Origin: Sphingomonas hankookensis
GTDB lineage: Bacteria > Pseudomonadota > Alphaproteobacteria > Sphingomonadales > Sphingomonadaceae
Assembly: GCF_022664465.1 (NCBI RefSeq)
Contig: NZ_JAKREV010000002.1
Coordinates: forward strand, 248,001 to 312,000
Direction: 5' to 3'
DNA: 64,000 nucleotides
The translations under genes were made by a program, and so were the position numbers. Positions 9,210 through 17,728 of this stretch are shown one piece after another. Each line of letters opens with the position of its first letter. The stretch's first letter is position 1. The notes below the pieces were generated by a model. The model was not told the origin of the DNA, made no database searches, and saw only the letters and a program-made list of their open reading frames with translations.

Positions 9210-10726
9210 GCGGCAACCTTTGCATCGGGCGCCGGGCAATGGGCGCGCAGGAACTGGTCATGGGTCGGCATCCGCGCGACCGTGGCGGCGACATGTTGCG
9301 TGGACATGTCGAGAAACTGCGCGCAGCGATCGGCGGGCAACGCCTTTGCCAACGGGTGATAGCCGGTCGCCACCACCCCCTGCCCGACGAACAGCTGCAG
9401 CCACGCGACCTCGGCGAACAGTTCATGCTCGTCTCGGACGATGCGGCCTGACTGTTCGAACAGGGCGATGCGTTCGCGCAAGCTGTCGGGCAGCGGCATC
9501 GCGCGCCGCTCCTGCCAGAACGGCTCGTCGCGGTCGTTGAGCGCATAATGCGCGATCAGGAAGTCGCGCACCGCCAGCCATTCGCGCGCCGACTGGCGGT
9601 TGAACTCGGCGCTATCGGCATGCCGCGGTGTCGCCGCCGGCCAGAACGACAGCAACCGCGCGATGCCCGACTGGACGAGGTGGATCGAGGTCGATTCCAG
9701 CGGTTCGAGAAACCCCGCCGCCAGTCCCAGCGCTACGCAATTCCCGATCCACGGCGCATGGCGGCGACCGGTAGTGAAGCGCAGCGGCTTCGGATCGGCC
9801 AGCGTCGCCCCGTCGAGATTGCCGAGCAGCGTCGCCGTGGCTTCGTCATCCGACAGGTGCGCGCTCGAATAGACCAGCCCGTTGCCGGTCCGCCCCTGCA
9901 ACGGAATGCGCCACTGCCATCCGGCCGACCGGGCGGTGGCACGGGTATAGGGCGTGATCGGCTGCGTAGCGGCGCACGGCACTGCCAGCGCGCGGTCGCA
10001 CGGCAACAGCGGCGACCAGTCGTCCCAGCGGTCACCCGCCATCCGGCCGATCAGCAGCGCCGCGAAGCCGGAGCAATCGATGAAGAAATCCGCCGCGATC
10101 CGGCGTCCGTCGTCGAGCGTGACCGCTTCGATCGATCCGGTTTCACCATCCTGCGCAACCTCGACGACGCGCCCCTCGACACGCTCCACGCCGCCAGCCT
10201 CGGCCCGTTCGCGCAGATAGGCGGCATAGCGCGCGGCATCGAAATGATAGGCCCAGTTGGTGCCAGCCGGCGCCTGCGGGTTGCCGGGTTCGCGATCGAA
10301 CCGGTTCTGCGCGGCGGCAACCGCACAGGCGCTGTGCGACCAGAGCGACTGCGGAAAATCGCCCCCGCCGGCCGCCAGCCAGTAATGATGGAACGGCACC
10401 AACCCCAGCGACCGGCCGATCGTGCCGAAGGCGTGAAGGTAACGGCTATTTGGCCCGTTCCAGCCGGCGAACTCGATACCCAGTTTGAAGCTGCCGCCGG
10501 TCCGCGCGACGAAATCGTCCTCGTCGATACCCAGATGCTGGTTGAACAACCGCAGTTGCGGGATCGTCGCCTCCCCCACCCCGACCGTCCCGATCGCATC
10601 GGATTCGATCAGCGTGACATGCGTCCCCTCTGGCAGGAACCGCGCCAGCGCAGCTGCCGTCATCCAGCCCGCCGATCCGCCACCGACGATGGCGACCCGC
10701 CGGACCGGTTCCTGATCGATCGCCAT
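9206..10726 (-). CDS. Flavin-dependent tryptophan-halogenase-family protein in starch operon
   Basis: A 506-residue FAD-dependent enzyme of the tryptophan halogenase family. The FAD-binding GGGSAG lies at 15-20, the family lysine is Lys81 (GGSFKLGIEF), the WxWxIP motif is W270-P275 (WQWRIP), and EPLESTSIHL (341-350) carries the conserved glutamate. All residues that PrnA uses for halogenation are therefore present. ATG 10726 is preferred because GGAGG precedes it; the gene starts 58 bases after the TonB receptor stop. Family members often sit beside TonB receptors in sugar loci of Caulobacter and xanthomonads, where their substrate is unknown. A role on free tryptophan is therefore not implied. 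Confidence 0.9.
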   Translation of the reverse strand: MAIDQEPVRRVAIVGGGSAGWMTAAALARFLPEGTHVTLIESDAIGTVGVGEATIPQLRLFNQHLGIDEDDFVARTGGSFKLGIEFAGWNGPNSRYLHAFGTIGRSLGLVPFHHYWLAAGGGDFPQSLWSHSACAVAAAQNRFDREPGNPQAPAGTNWAYHFDAARYAAYLRERAEAGGVERVEGRVVEVAQDGETGSIEAVTLDDGRRIAADFFIDCSGFAALLIGRMAGDRWDDWSPLLPCDRALAVPCAATQPITPYTRATARSAGWQWRIPLQGRTGNGLVYSSAHLSDDEATATLLGNLDGATLADPKPLRFTTGRRHAPWIGNCVALGLAAGFLEPLESTSIHLVQSGIARLLSFWPAATPRHADSAEFNRQSAREWLAVRDFLIAHYALNDRDEPFWQERRAMPLPDSLRERIALFEQSGRIVRDEHELFAEVAWLQLFVGQGVVATGYHPLAKALPADRCAQFLDMSTQHVAATVARMPTHDQFLRAHCPAPDAKVAA

Positions 10727-10784
10727 TGCAGCCTCCGTCACGTCAGCCCCACCCGTCCCCCACGGGACGGGCGGAAGCGGGTCG

Positions 10785-13541
10785 TCAGAACCGGAACGAT
10801 GCCCCGGCCAGATAGCGCCGGCCATAGCTCTGATAGTCGATCACCGCGAGGTCGTACGCCGGATCGACGGTCGCGAAGCGTTCGTCGGTCAGGTTCTGTC
10901 CCTGCACGAACAGCGACAGTCCTTCGAGCGCGGTGCCCTTCTGGAACTCATAGCCGATCTGCGCATCGATGATCGTCTCGTCCAGCGCGCGACGGCGCTG
11001 GCGATTGCCGCCGAAGCCCGACAATTCGCCGACAAAGGTCGAGCGGTAGCGTGCCGATCCGCGGGCGCTGAAGCCCCACTTCTCGAAATAGGCGGTGCCG
11101 TTGATCACCCACTTCGAATAGCCGGGGATGTTTTCCGGCGGCGAATTCGGGTCGGGCTTGATCTGCGTCTTGGTCCACGATCCGCCGCCCGTCACGCCGA
11201 ACCCGTCGAGGAACGACACGAAGGTGCTGAGCGGCAGCGTGGCGGCCAGTTCGACGCCGTAGATGCTGCCGCCCTCGCCGTTGATCGGCCGATCGACCCG
11301 GCCCAGCGTCGGCGTGCCGGCAGGCGTGCCGGTCGGCGTCGGGAAGGCGAAGTAATCGAACGGCAGCGTCTGGTTATACACGTACGACTTCAGATCCTTG
11401 TAGAAACCCTGTGCCGCGATGTAGCCCGACCGCCCGAAATATTTTTCCAGCGTCAGATCGTACGAGTTCGACCGGATCGGGCGCAGCGACGGATTGCCGC
11501 CGCCGCCGGTGATCAGGCGTTCGTTCGGATTATAGCCATAGCCCAGCGCGACGCGCATGTCGTCGAGCCGTGGTCGCTGCACCTGCCGCGCGGCACCCGC
11601 ACGGATCACCCAGTCGCCCGGCATGCGCAGCGACAGGTTGAGACTGGGCATCAGGTCCCAATAGTCGGCACCGCGCGTCACCGGCGACAGCGCGCCATTG
11701 GCCGCGATCAGGCCCGACGACTTCTGCTCGGTCGCCACCGCCTGTACGCCGACATTGCCGGTCAGCACCGATCCGCCGATGTCCTGATTGATGTCCGCCT
11801 GGACATACATCGTCATCAGGTCTTCTTCGATGCGGAACGCCTTGGCCGGCACGTCGGGGCTGGTGTTGGCGATTAGCGAATATACGCCGCCCGCCAGCAG
11901 GTCGCGCGGATCGTAGCTGAGCATCGGCCCCAGACCCAGATAGCTGAGGCTGGTCGGCTCCTTCACATACTGATCGGGGATGCGCAGCTGGCGCAAGCCG
12001 CCGCTCAGCGCCAGCAGCGCCTCGTCCGGGGTCAGCGACTTGTCGCGATCGGTATAGTTCAGGCCGAACTTTACCGCGCCGAAGAAGCCGTCGAGCTCCT
12101 TTTCGACCTCGAAGCGATACTGCGCGATCCGGTCCTTGACGATGCGGTCGTTGAAATAGCCGGCCTGCAGGTTGGTACCGCCCCACCCCAGCGGATCGGT
12201 CAGCAGGATCAGGTTCGGGTCGGAGTAGTTCAACGTCGGGCTAAAGCGCGTGCCGGTCGCGCCGCTGGTGAAGGAGATCGTATCCTTCGCGCCGACATTC
12301 TGGCCGTAGCCGGTGCCGGCATAGCTTTCGAGGATGATCTCCTCGCGATCGGTCTTCGAATAGCTGGCGTCGAGCGTGGCGTTCCAGCCGTCATCGCCGC
12401 GCCATGCCATGTTGTAGCCGAACGAATACAGCTTCGCCTTGCGCTCGAACGCGTCGTTGCGGACCACGCCTTCGACATTGCCGAACGTGCCCGACGTGAC
12501 AAACCCGTCGCTATTGGCGGTGGTGTTGGTCAGCTTCACGCCATTGGGATTGGCGGCGCTGTTGAAATCCTGACCATAGCCCAGCGGCAGTTCGATGCCG
12601 CGCTTGATCTGGTCGTCGTTGAAGTCCGAATAGAAGCCGTCGACCGTGACGGTCAGGTTCGGGACCGGCCGATACTGCAACGTGCCCGACAGGCCGAGGC
12701 GCTTGAGGCGCGTCGAGGTGACGTACGACTTCGACCCGCCGATCACGCCCTGCCCGTTGAAACCGGCATAGCCCCAGGCGTTGAACTCCTGAATCTGGTA
12801 CGGCTCGTCCAGATAGTTGCCCGACAGCGCGATGCCGATGGTGTCGTCGGCGTACTGATCGATATAGGTGCCGCTGACGCGATAGCCCTTGTCACGCGAT
12901 CCGGCGTTCAGCTTGCCGAGATCGGCATAGGTACCGCGACCGCCGATCGAGATCGCCTGGCGACCATATTCCAGCGGACGGACGGTCCGCAGGTCGACGG
13001 TACCCGACAGCCCCTGCCCGACGAGGTTCGCCTGACCGGTCTTGTATACCAGCACCTGGCTCATGATTTCGGCCGGATACTGGTCATATTCGACGGCGCG
13101 GTTATCGCCGGTCGAGGTCTGTTCGCGACCGTTGAGCAGCGTCGTCGAGAAATCGGGTGCGAAACCGCGGATCGAGATCGAGTTCGACCGGCCCGACACG
13201 CGCTGCGACGTCAGGCCCGGCAGGCGGGCGATCGATTCGGCGATCGACGCGTCGGGCAGCTTGCCGATATCTTCGGCCGAAATCGATTCGACGACCTGAT
13301 CGCGGTTCTTCTTTTCGGCGACGGCGTTTTCGAGGCTGGCACGGAAGCCGGTGACGACGATGTCGACTTCTTCCTCGCCGGACTGCGGCGCGGTCGGATC
13401 GGTCGCGTCGGTCTGCGCTGCCGGGGCGGTCTGTGCAAATGCCGTGCCGGTGCCGGCGAGCGCCCCTGCGACGATCAATGCCGTGATACTCGCCCCGCGC
13501 GCCAATTTGGCGCACGTCGCCGCTTGCGATGGATACCGCAT
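10785..13541 (-). CDS. TonB-dependent outer-membrane receptor, maltodextrin-type
   Basis: A 918-residue outer-membrane active transporter. It has a signal peptide ending about AFAQ (residue 37), a TonB-box-like stretch EEEVDIVVTG (56-65), a plug domain (about 70-190, with SIRGFAPDFSTTLLNGR and TVDLRTVRP) and a long beta-barrel ending in the aromatic residue Phe (ASFRF), as needed for barrel assembly. It matches the IPR-type sugar TonB receptors whose plug contains LPGLTSQRVSGR. As first gene of the operon with amylase and glucosidases, its likely cargo is maltooligosaccharides. GGGGAGGA precedes the ATG. It depends on TonB-ExbB-ExbD, encoded at 26.2-28.8 kb. Confidence 0.94.
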   Translation of the reverse strand: MRYPSQAATCAKLARGASITALIVAGALAGTGTAFAQTAPAAQTDATDPTAPQSGEEEVDIVVTGFRASLENAVAEKKNRDQVVESISAEDIGKLPDASIAESIARLPGLTSQRVSGRSNSISIRGFAPDFSTTLLNGREQTSTGDNRAVEYDQYPAEIMSQVLVYKTGQANLVGQGLSGTVDLRTVRPLEYGRQAISIGGRGTYADLGKLNAGSRDKGYRVSGTYIDQYADDTIGIALSGNYLDEPYQIQEFNAWGYAGFNGQGVIGGSKSYVTSTRLKRLGLSGTLQYRPVPNLTVTVDGFYSDFNDDQIKRGIELPLGYGQDFNSAANPNGVKLTNTTANSDGFVTSGTFGNVEGVVRNDAFERKAKLYSFGYNMAWRGDDGWNATLDASYSKTDREEIILESYAGTGYGQNVGAKDTISFTSGATGTRFSPTLNYSDPNLILLTDPLGWGGTNLQAGYFNDRIVKDRIAQYRFEVEKELDGFFGAVKFGLNYTDRDKSLTPDEALLALSGGLRQLRIPDQYVKEPTSLSYLGLGPMLSYDPRDLLAGGVYSLIANTSPDVPAKAFRIEEDLMTMYVQADINQDIGGSVLTGNVGVQAVATEQKSSGLIAANGALSPVTRGADYWDLMPSLNLSLRMPGDWVIRAGAARQVQRPRLDDMRVALGYGYNPNERLITGGGGNPSLRPIRSNSYDLTLEKYFGRSGYIAAQGFYKDLKSYVYNQTLPFDYFAFPTPTGTPAGTPTLGRVDRPINGEGGSIYGVELAATLPLSTFVSFLDGFGVTGGGSWTKTQIKPDPNSPPENIPGYSKWVINGTAYFEKWGFSARGSARYRSTFVGELSGFGGNRQRRRALDETIIDAQIGYEFQKGTALEGLSLFVQGQNLTDERFATVDPAYDLAVIDYQSYGRRYLAGASFRF

Positions 13542-13731
13542 GTCCCAATCCTCCCCAACGATGGTTGATTCCCCGGCTCTTTCGCCCGGTTCGTCCGTAC
13601 CCTCCTATTGAAACCATTGCAGCGCGTTGAGAAGCGGACAGCATACGTATTCAGACGATGCTTGCCGGTGCCGGTGCCGCGCCGCTACACCGGTGCCAGA
13701 CGCCCAGGCCGGGCGACAAAGGGACAGGTTC
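13542..13731. promoter_or_regulatory. Divergent regulatory region, starch operon / LacI-type gene
   Basis: These 190 bases separate the TonB receptor and the LacI-type gene and must hold both promoters. I see a weak LacI-like element TGAAACCATTGCA at about 13608 and a short palindrome ATACGTAT near 13645, but no convincing CG-centred operator. The assignment rests on gene order. Confidence 0.5.
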
Positions 13732-14754
13732 ATGGCGTCGGGCGACAAGCCGACTTCGTTCGACATCGCGGCGCTGGCCGGCGTGTCGCAACCGACCGTC
13801 AGCCGGGCGCTGCGCGGCGACCGGACGGTCAGCGCCGCCACGCGCCTGCGGATCGAGGCGATCGCACGCCAGCTGAACTACAAGGTCGACAAGAACGCGT
13901 CGGCGCTGCGCCGGGGCAGCACCTCCACGCTGGCGCTGCTGTTCTTCGAGGACCCGGCGCCCGACGGATCGCGGATCAACCCGTTCTTCCTGTCGATGCT
14001 GGGGTCGATCCTCCACACCTGCGGCGCGCGCGGATACGATCTGCTCACGTCGTTCCAGCAACTGTCCGCCGACTGGCACGTCGATTACGAGGACAGCCGC
14101 AAGGCCGACGGGCTGATCCTGCTCGGCTATGGTGATTTCGACGACTATTCGCGCCGGCTCGACCAGCTCGTGGCGCAGGGAACGCATTTCGTCCGCTGGG
14201 GATCGGCCGATCCGGCGCATCCCGGCACGGTCATCGGCTGCGACAATATCGCCGGCGGGCGCGACGCGGGGCAGCATCTGATCGAACGAGGCCGGCGCGG
14301 CATAGCGTTCCTCGGCGACGCGTCGAACCATTATCCCGAATCGCGCGACCGTTACCGGGGGTTGGCGCAGGCGTTGCGCATGGCCGACATGCCGATCGAT
14401 CCGGGACTGCAGGTTGATGCGCTGTCGAGCGAGGCATCGGGGTATGACGCCGCCCGCCGGCTGATCGCGCGCGGTATTGCGTTCGACGCGATCTTTGCCG
14501 CGTCGGACATGATCGCGCTGGGCGCTGTCCGGGCTCTGGTCGAATCCGGGCGTAGCGTGCCGGGCGACGTGGCGCTGGTCGGCTTCGACGACATTCCCGC
14601 CGCTTCACTGGCGCAACCACCGCTTACGACGATTCGGCAGGATTACGCACGGGCCGGGGAGCTTCTGGTCGACATGCTGATCCGGCGGATCAACCGGCGG
14701 GATACCGAACCCGCGTTGCTGCCGCCCGAACTGGTGGTTCGCAAGTCGAGTTGA
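13732..14754 (+). CDS. LacI-family regulator of the starch locus
   Basis: A 340-residue transcription factor. The N-terminal helix-turn-helix (FDIAALAGVSQPTVSRALRG, 9-28) and hinge helix (NASALRRGS) are followed by a periplasmic-binding-protein-like sensor domain with IFAASDMIALGAVRAL and VGFDDIPAASLAQPPLTT, typical of LacI/GalR proteins. It is transcribed divergently from the TonB receptor-amylase operon and probably controls it in response to a maltooligosaccharide or glucose. Start 13732 is chosen because the HTH begins nine residues later and GGGACAGG lies just upstream; a longer in-frame extension from 13627 is Arg/Cys-rich and unlike the family. Confidence 0.92.
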   Translation: MASGDKPTSFDIAALAGVSQPTVSRALRGDRTVSAATRLRIEAIARQLNYKVDKNASALRRGSTSTLALLFFEDPAPDGSRINPFFLSMLGSILHTCGARGYDLLTSFQQLSADWHVDYEDSRKADGLILLGYGDFDDYSRRLDQLVAQGTHFVRWGSADPAHPGTVIGCDNIAGGRDAGQHLIERGRRGIAFLGDASNHYPESRDRYRGLAQALRMADMPIDPGLQVDALSSEASGYDAARRLIARGIAFDAIFAASDMIALGAVRALVESGRSVPGDVALVGFDDIPAASLAQPPLTTIRQDYARAGELLVDMLIRRINRRDTEPALLPPELVVRKSS

Positions 14755-14775
14755 GCAACGCTCCGCTCGACCGGG

Positions 14776-14858
14776 CGTCATCCCAGCGCAGGCTGGGATC
14801 TCCCGGTGGCAGCACGGGACAGGAGCCGCACGAGACCCCAGCCTTCGCTGGGGTGACG
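14776..14858. repeat. Inverted repeat (CGTCATCCCAGCG family), likely bidirectional terminator
   Basis: CGTCATCCCAGCGCAGGCTG (from 14776) and its inverted partner AGACCCCAGCCTTCGCTGGG (from 14833, ending GTGACG) form two-armed palindromes. They lie between the convergent LacI-type gene and the xylC gene. A close copy lies at 41569-41653. The location between two gene ends suggests a terminator or mRNA 3'-end structure. Confidence 0.75.
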
Positions 14859-14882
14859 TTATCTATGCAGGCGGGTGAGGCG

Positions 14883-15773
14883 CTAGATCCCGACCGAAAT
14901 CTCCGTCCCCGCCACTCCAGGCACATCGACCTCGAACTGGAACAGGTTGCCCGCCAGCGGCTGCGCCGCCGCCTGGTCCGCGTCGTGATGCTTGTTCGCG
15001 GTCGTCGCAAAGACCGTGCGGCGATCGGGACCACCGAACGCGATCTTGGTGATCGCGTCGACCGGCATGCGGATCGTCTCCAGCAATTCGCCCTTGGGCG
15101 AATAGCGGCGGATGCCCCAGCCGCCGTACAGCCCGACCCATACGCAACCCTCGGCATCGACCGTGGGGCCGTCGGGATGCCCTTCCGCATTGGGGATGGT
15201 GGCGAACAGACGCCGGTCGGTCAGCGATCCGTTCTCGCCTACCGTACAGGCGTGGATATAACCGCCCAGCGTATCGACGTGGTAGAGGGTCTTGCCGTCG
15301 GGGCTGACCGCCGGGCCGTTGGTTATCGCCACCGGCGGCGCCGAAGCGACCACGCTGCCATCCGCTGCAAGGCGATAGATGGTACCCGTCGCCGAACGCT
15401 CGCTATCGTCCATCGTGCCGAACCACAGCCGTCCGGCCGGATCGACCGTCGCGTCGTTCAGGCGATTGCCCGGCAGATTGGGTTCGGGATCGACCAGCAG
15501 CTCGAACGCGCCGGTGACGGAATCGAACCGGTGCAGCCCGGCCTGCAACCCGGCAATGAACTTGCCGTCCGCCGAAGGTAGCACGAAGCCGCACTGCCCG
15601 GGGGCGGCCCAGCTGCGCCGCTCGCCGCTTGCCGGGTCGAAGCGATGGATACGCGGCGTCTTGATACAGACGAACCACAAGGCCCGGTCGCGATCGACCC
15701 ATACCGGCCCTTCGAGGAGCGGCGCAGAGAGGTCCCAGACGCTGACGGGGTCGGTTCGCTGTACCTTGGTCAT
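14883..15773 (-). CDS. xylC: D-xylonolactonase XylC-like (SMP-30/gluconolactonase family)
   Basis: A 296-residue cytoplasmic six-bladed beta-propeller of the SMP-30 family. EGPVWVDRDRALWFVCIKTP near the N-terminus carries the metal-binding Glu, and NRLNDATVDPAGRLWFGTM, ITNGPAVSPDGKTLYHVDT and HPDGPTVDAEGCVW carry the Asn/Asp metal ligands. It closely follows Caulobacter XylC, which opens D-xylono-lactone to xylonate. ATG 15773 lies one base after the xylB stop with GGTGG upstream, so it is the last gene of the xylose operon. A related gluconolactonase or arabinolactonase is possible, but the context favours xylose. Confidence 0.85.
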   Translation of the reverse strand: MTKVQRTDPVSVWDLSAPLLEGPVWVDRDRALWFVCIKTPRIHRFDPASGERRSWAAPGQCGFVLPSADGKFIAGLQAGLHRFDSVTGAFELLVDPEPNLPGNRLNDATVDPAGRLWFGTMDDSERSATGTIYRLAADGSVVASAPPVAITNGPAVSPDGKTLYHVDTLGGYIHACTVGENGSLTDRRLFATIPNAEGHPDGPTVDAEGCVWVGLYGGWGIRRYSPKGELLETIRMPVDAITKIAFGGPDRRTVFATTANKHHDADQAAAQPLAGNLFQFEVDVPGVAGTEISVGI

Positions 15774-15774
15774 G

Positions 15775-16557
15775 TCACCGCCACCCTGCATCCACGAAAA
15801 AGCTGTGCCCGGTTATCAGCCGCGCGTCGTCGGAGGCAAGGAACAGGATCATCGCCGCGATATCGCCCGCGACCAGTCGCCCGTTCAGGCACTGTGCCTT
15901 GACGATCTCCGCCTCCCCCTCGGGCGTGTACCATTTCAGCTGGCGCGGGGTGCGGACATTGCCCGGAATGACACAGACCGATCGGATGCCGTCGCCGCCC
16001 AGTTCGCGCGCGAAGCTGCGGGTCAGCCCCTCGATCGCCGCCTTGGCGGTCTGGTACAGCGTCAGCTCCTCCAGCGCGAGGTGCCAGCTAATCGACCCCA
16101 TATTGACGATCACGCCATGCCCCCGTGCCTTCATCCCCGGGATCACCGCCTGCGCGGCGAAGAACAGGTGGCGCAGGTTCACGCCCATGCGGTTGTCCCA
16201 ATAGGCCTGGTCGACCTGTTCGATCGAATGGCGATCGTCGCTGGCGGCGTTGTTTACCAACACGTCGAACTCACCAGCCTCGGCGATCGCCGCCTGCAAC
16301 GCCGGGATATCGGTCAGGTCGACGCGCTGGAACACCGGCGTCGGCCCGACGCCCGCCAACTCCTCCACGAGCTGCCGCGAATCGTCTTCGGCGATATCGA
16401 AGAAGGTGACGTGCGCGCCCTGCCGCACGAACCCTTCGACCACACCCGCGCCGATCCCCGATCCGCCGCCGGTGATGAGCACGCGCTTGCCGGCGAGTGA
16501 TGGATAGCATGCGCGCGCCTCGGGCGCGATCGGGTAGGCGAAATCGTCAGGCGACAT
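15775..16557 (-). CDS. xylB: D-xylose 1-dehydrogenase (SDR)
   Basis: A 260-residue short-chain dehydrogenase that oxidises D-xylose to xylono-lactone with NAD. The Rossmann motif TGGGSGIG, NNAASDDRH, the catalytic Ser in GSISWHLALEEL, YQTAK (Tyr and Lys), the tail RQLKWYTPEGEAEIVKAQCL and the end GWR match the Caulobacter XylB dehydrogenase very closely from memory of that family. The start is ambiguous between ATG 16557 (GGAAA upstream) and TTG 16572; ATG is preferred. It sits between xylX and xylC with short spacing. Confidence 0.92.
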   Translation of the reverse strand: MSPDDFAYPIAPEARACYPSLAGKRVLITGGGSGIGAGVVEGFVRQGAHVTFFDIAEDDSRQLVEELAGVGPTPVFQRVDLTDIPALQAAIAEAGEFDVLVNNAASDDRHSIEQVDQAYWDNRMGVNLRHLFFAAQAVIPGMKARGHGVIVNMGSISWHLALEELTLYQTAKAAIEGLTRSFARELGGDGIRSVCVIPGNVRTPRQLKWYTPEGEAEIVKAQCLNGRLVAGDIAAMILFLASDDARLITGHSFFVDAGWR

Positions 16558-16578
16558 GGGCGTTTCCAGCAAAGAGGA

Positions 16579-17718
16579 TCAGGCGGCGAGCAGGCCGCGG
16601 CGCGCAAGGTTGCGCATCAGGTCGCGAATGCCGAACGCCCATGGGTCGGCGGCCTTCGACGTGGTGACGGTGTTGGCGAGTTCGCCAAGCGCGGGGCAGG
16701 AGATGCGCACGACGTCGCCGGGCTTATGGGTAAAGCCCCGACCCGGTTCGTCGCGGTCCTGCACCGGCGCGAACAGCGTGCCCAGGAACAGGACGAAACC
16801 GTCGGGATATTGATGCTCCGACAGTGCCTGCCGCACCAGGTCTTCCGGATCGCGGCTGATCTCACGCATCGTGCTGGTCCCGGTCAGGACATAGCCTTCC
16901 GGCCCGTCGATGCGCAGGTCGACCACCGCGTCGCGGACCGTGTCCATCGTGAAGTCGCCGTCGAACAGACGGATGAACGGACCGATCCCGGTCGAGGCGT
17001 TGTTGTCCTTGGCCTTGCCGAGCAGCAGCGCCGAGCGCCCTTCGAAATCGCGCAGGTTGACGTCGTTGCCGAGCGTCGCGCCGACCGCCTTGCCGTTGCT
17101 GGTCGCGACGATCACGATTTCCGGTTCCGGGTTGTTCCACGACGAATCCGAACGGATACCAACCTCGGCACCCCAACCAACGGTCGAGAGCACCGGCGCC
17201 TTGGTGAACACCTCCGCATCGGGGCCGATCGCGACTTCGAGGTATTGCGACCACATGCCCGCTTCGATCAGCGCGGCCTTCAGTTCGGCCGCTTCCTTCG
17301 AACCCGGCTTCACCGAACGGATGCCACCGCCGATGCGCGCTTCCAGATCGCCGCGAATGCCCTGCGCCGCATCGGCATCGCCCCGCGCGCGTTCCTCGAT
17401 CACGCGTTCCAGCGCCGACACGGCAAAGGTCACGCCTGCCGCCTTCACGCATTGCAGGTCGATCGGCGACAGGATCGGCGGATGCTCTCCGGCCGGATCG
17501 GCCAGCGCCGCGGTGTCGCACACCACCGGACCATCGAGTGAGGCGATGTCGCCGCGTTCCAGCAGGTCGGCGACGGTCGCGGCATGGGCCGATACGTCGA
17601 TGACCTTGCCACCCTTCACCACCACCGGCGTCGGGCCGTCGACCAGTTGCATCCGCCCGACCAGCAACGCCTGGTCGTGATCGACCGGCAGCATCCGCGC
17701 GGCATGTTCGCTCTTCAT
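16579..17718 (-). CDS. xylX: 2-keto-3-deoxy-D-xylonate dehydratase XylX (FAH family)
   Basis: A 379-residue fumarylacetoacetate-hydrolase-fold enzyme that dehydrates 2-keto-3-deoxy-xylonate to alpha-ketoglutarate semialdehyde. VTFAVSALERVIEERARGDA, SQYLEVAIGPDAEVFTK, SSWNNPEPEIV, LGNDVNLRDFEGRSALLL and KAKDNNAS match Caulobacter XylX. The metal-binding Glu/Asp set of FAH proteins lies in the EVAIGPDAEVF and NPEPE segments. ATG 17718 with GAGGAAA upstream is chosen over a longer Arg-rich extension. The gene starts ten bases after xylD. Confidence 0.92.
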   Translation of the reverse strand: MKSEHAARMLPVDHDQALLVGRMQLVDGPTPVVVKGGKVIDVSAHAATVADLLERGDIASLDGPVVCDTAALADPAGEHPPILSPIDLQCVKAAGVTFAVSALERVIEERARGDADAAQGIRGDLEARIGGGIRSVKPGSKEAAELKAALIEAGMWSQYLEVAIGPDAEVFTKAPVLSTVGWGAEVGIRSDSSWNNPEPEIVIVATSNGKAVGATLGNDVNLRDFEGRSALLLGKAKDNNASTGIGPFIRLFDGDFTMDTVRDAVVDLRIDGPEGYVLTGTSTMREISRDPEDLVRQALSEHQYPDGFVLFLGTLFAPVQDRDEPGRGFTHKPGDVVRISCPALGELANTVTTSKAADPWAFGIRDLMRNLARRGLLAA

Positions 17719-17728
17719 GTCCGTTTCC

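Noticed and set aside
7398..9359. 653-codon plus-strand frame antisense to the amylase
   Set aside because: Shadow of the GH13 amylase; composition Arg/His/Gly-rich and no start signal.
13608..13620. TGAAACCATTGCA as the LacI operator
   Set aside because: Only an imperfect match without a central CG; kept as a weak note, not a feature of its own.
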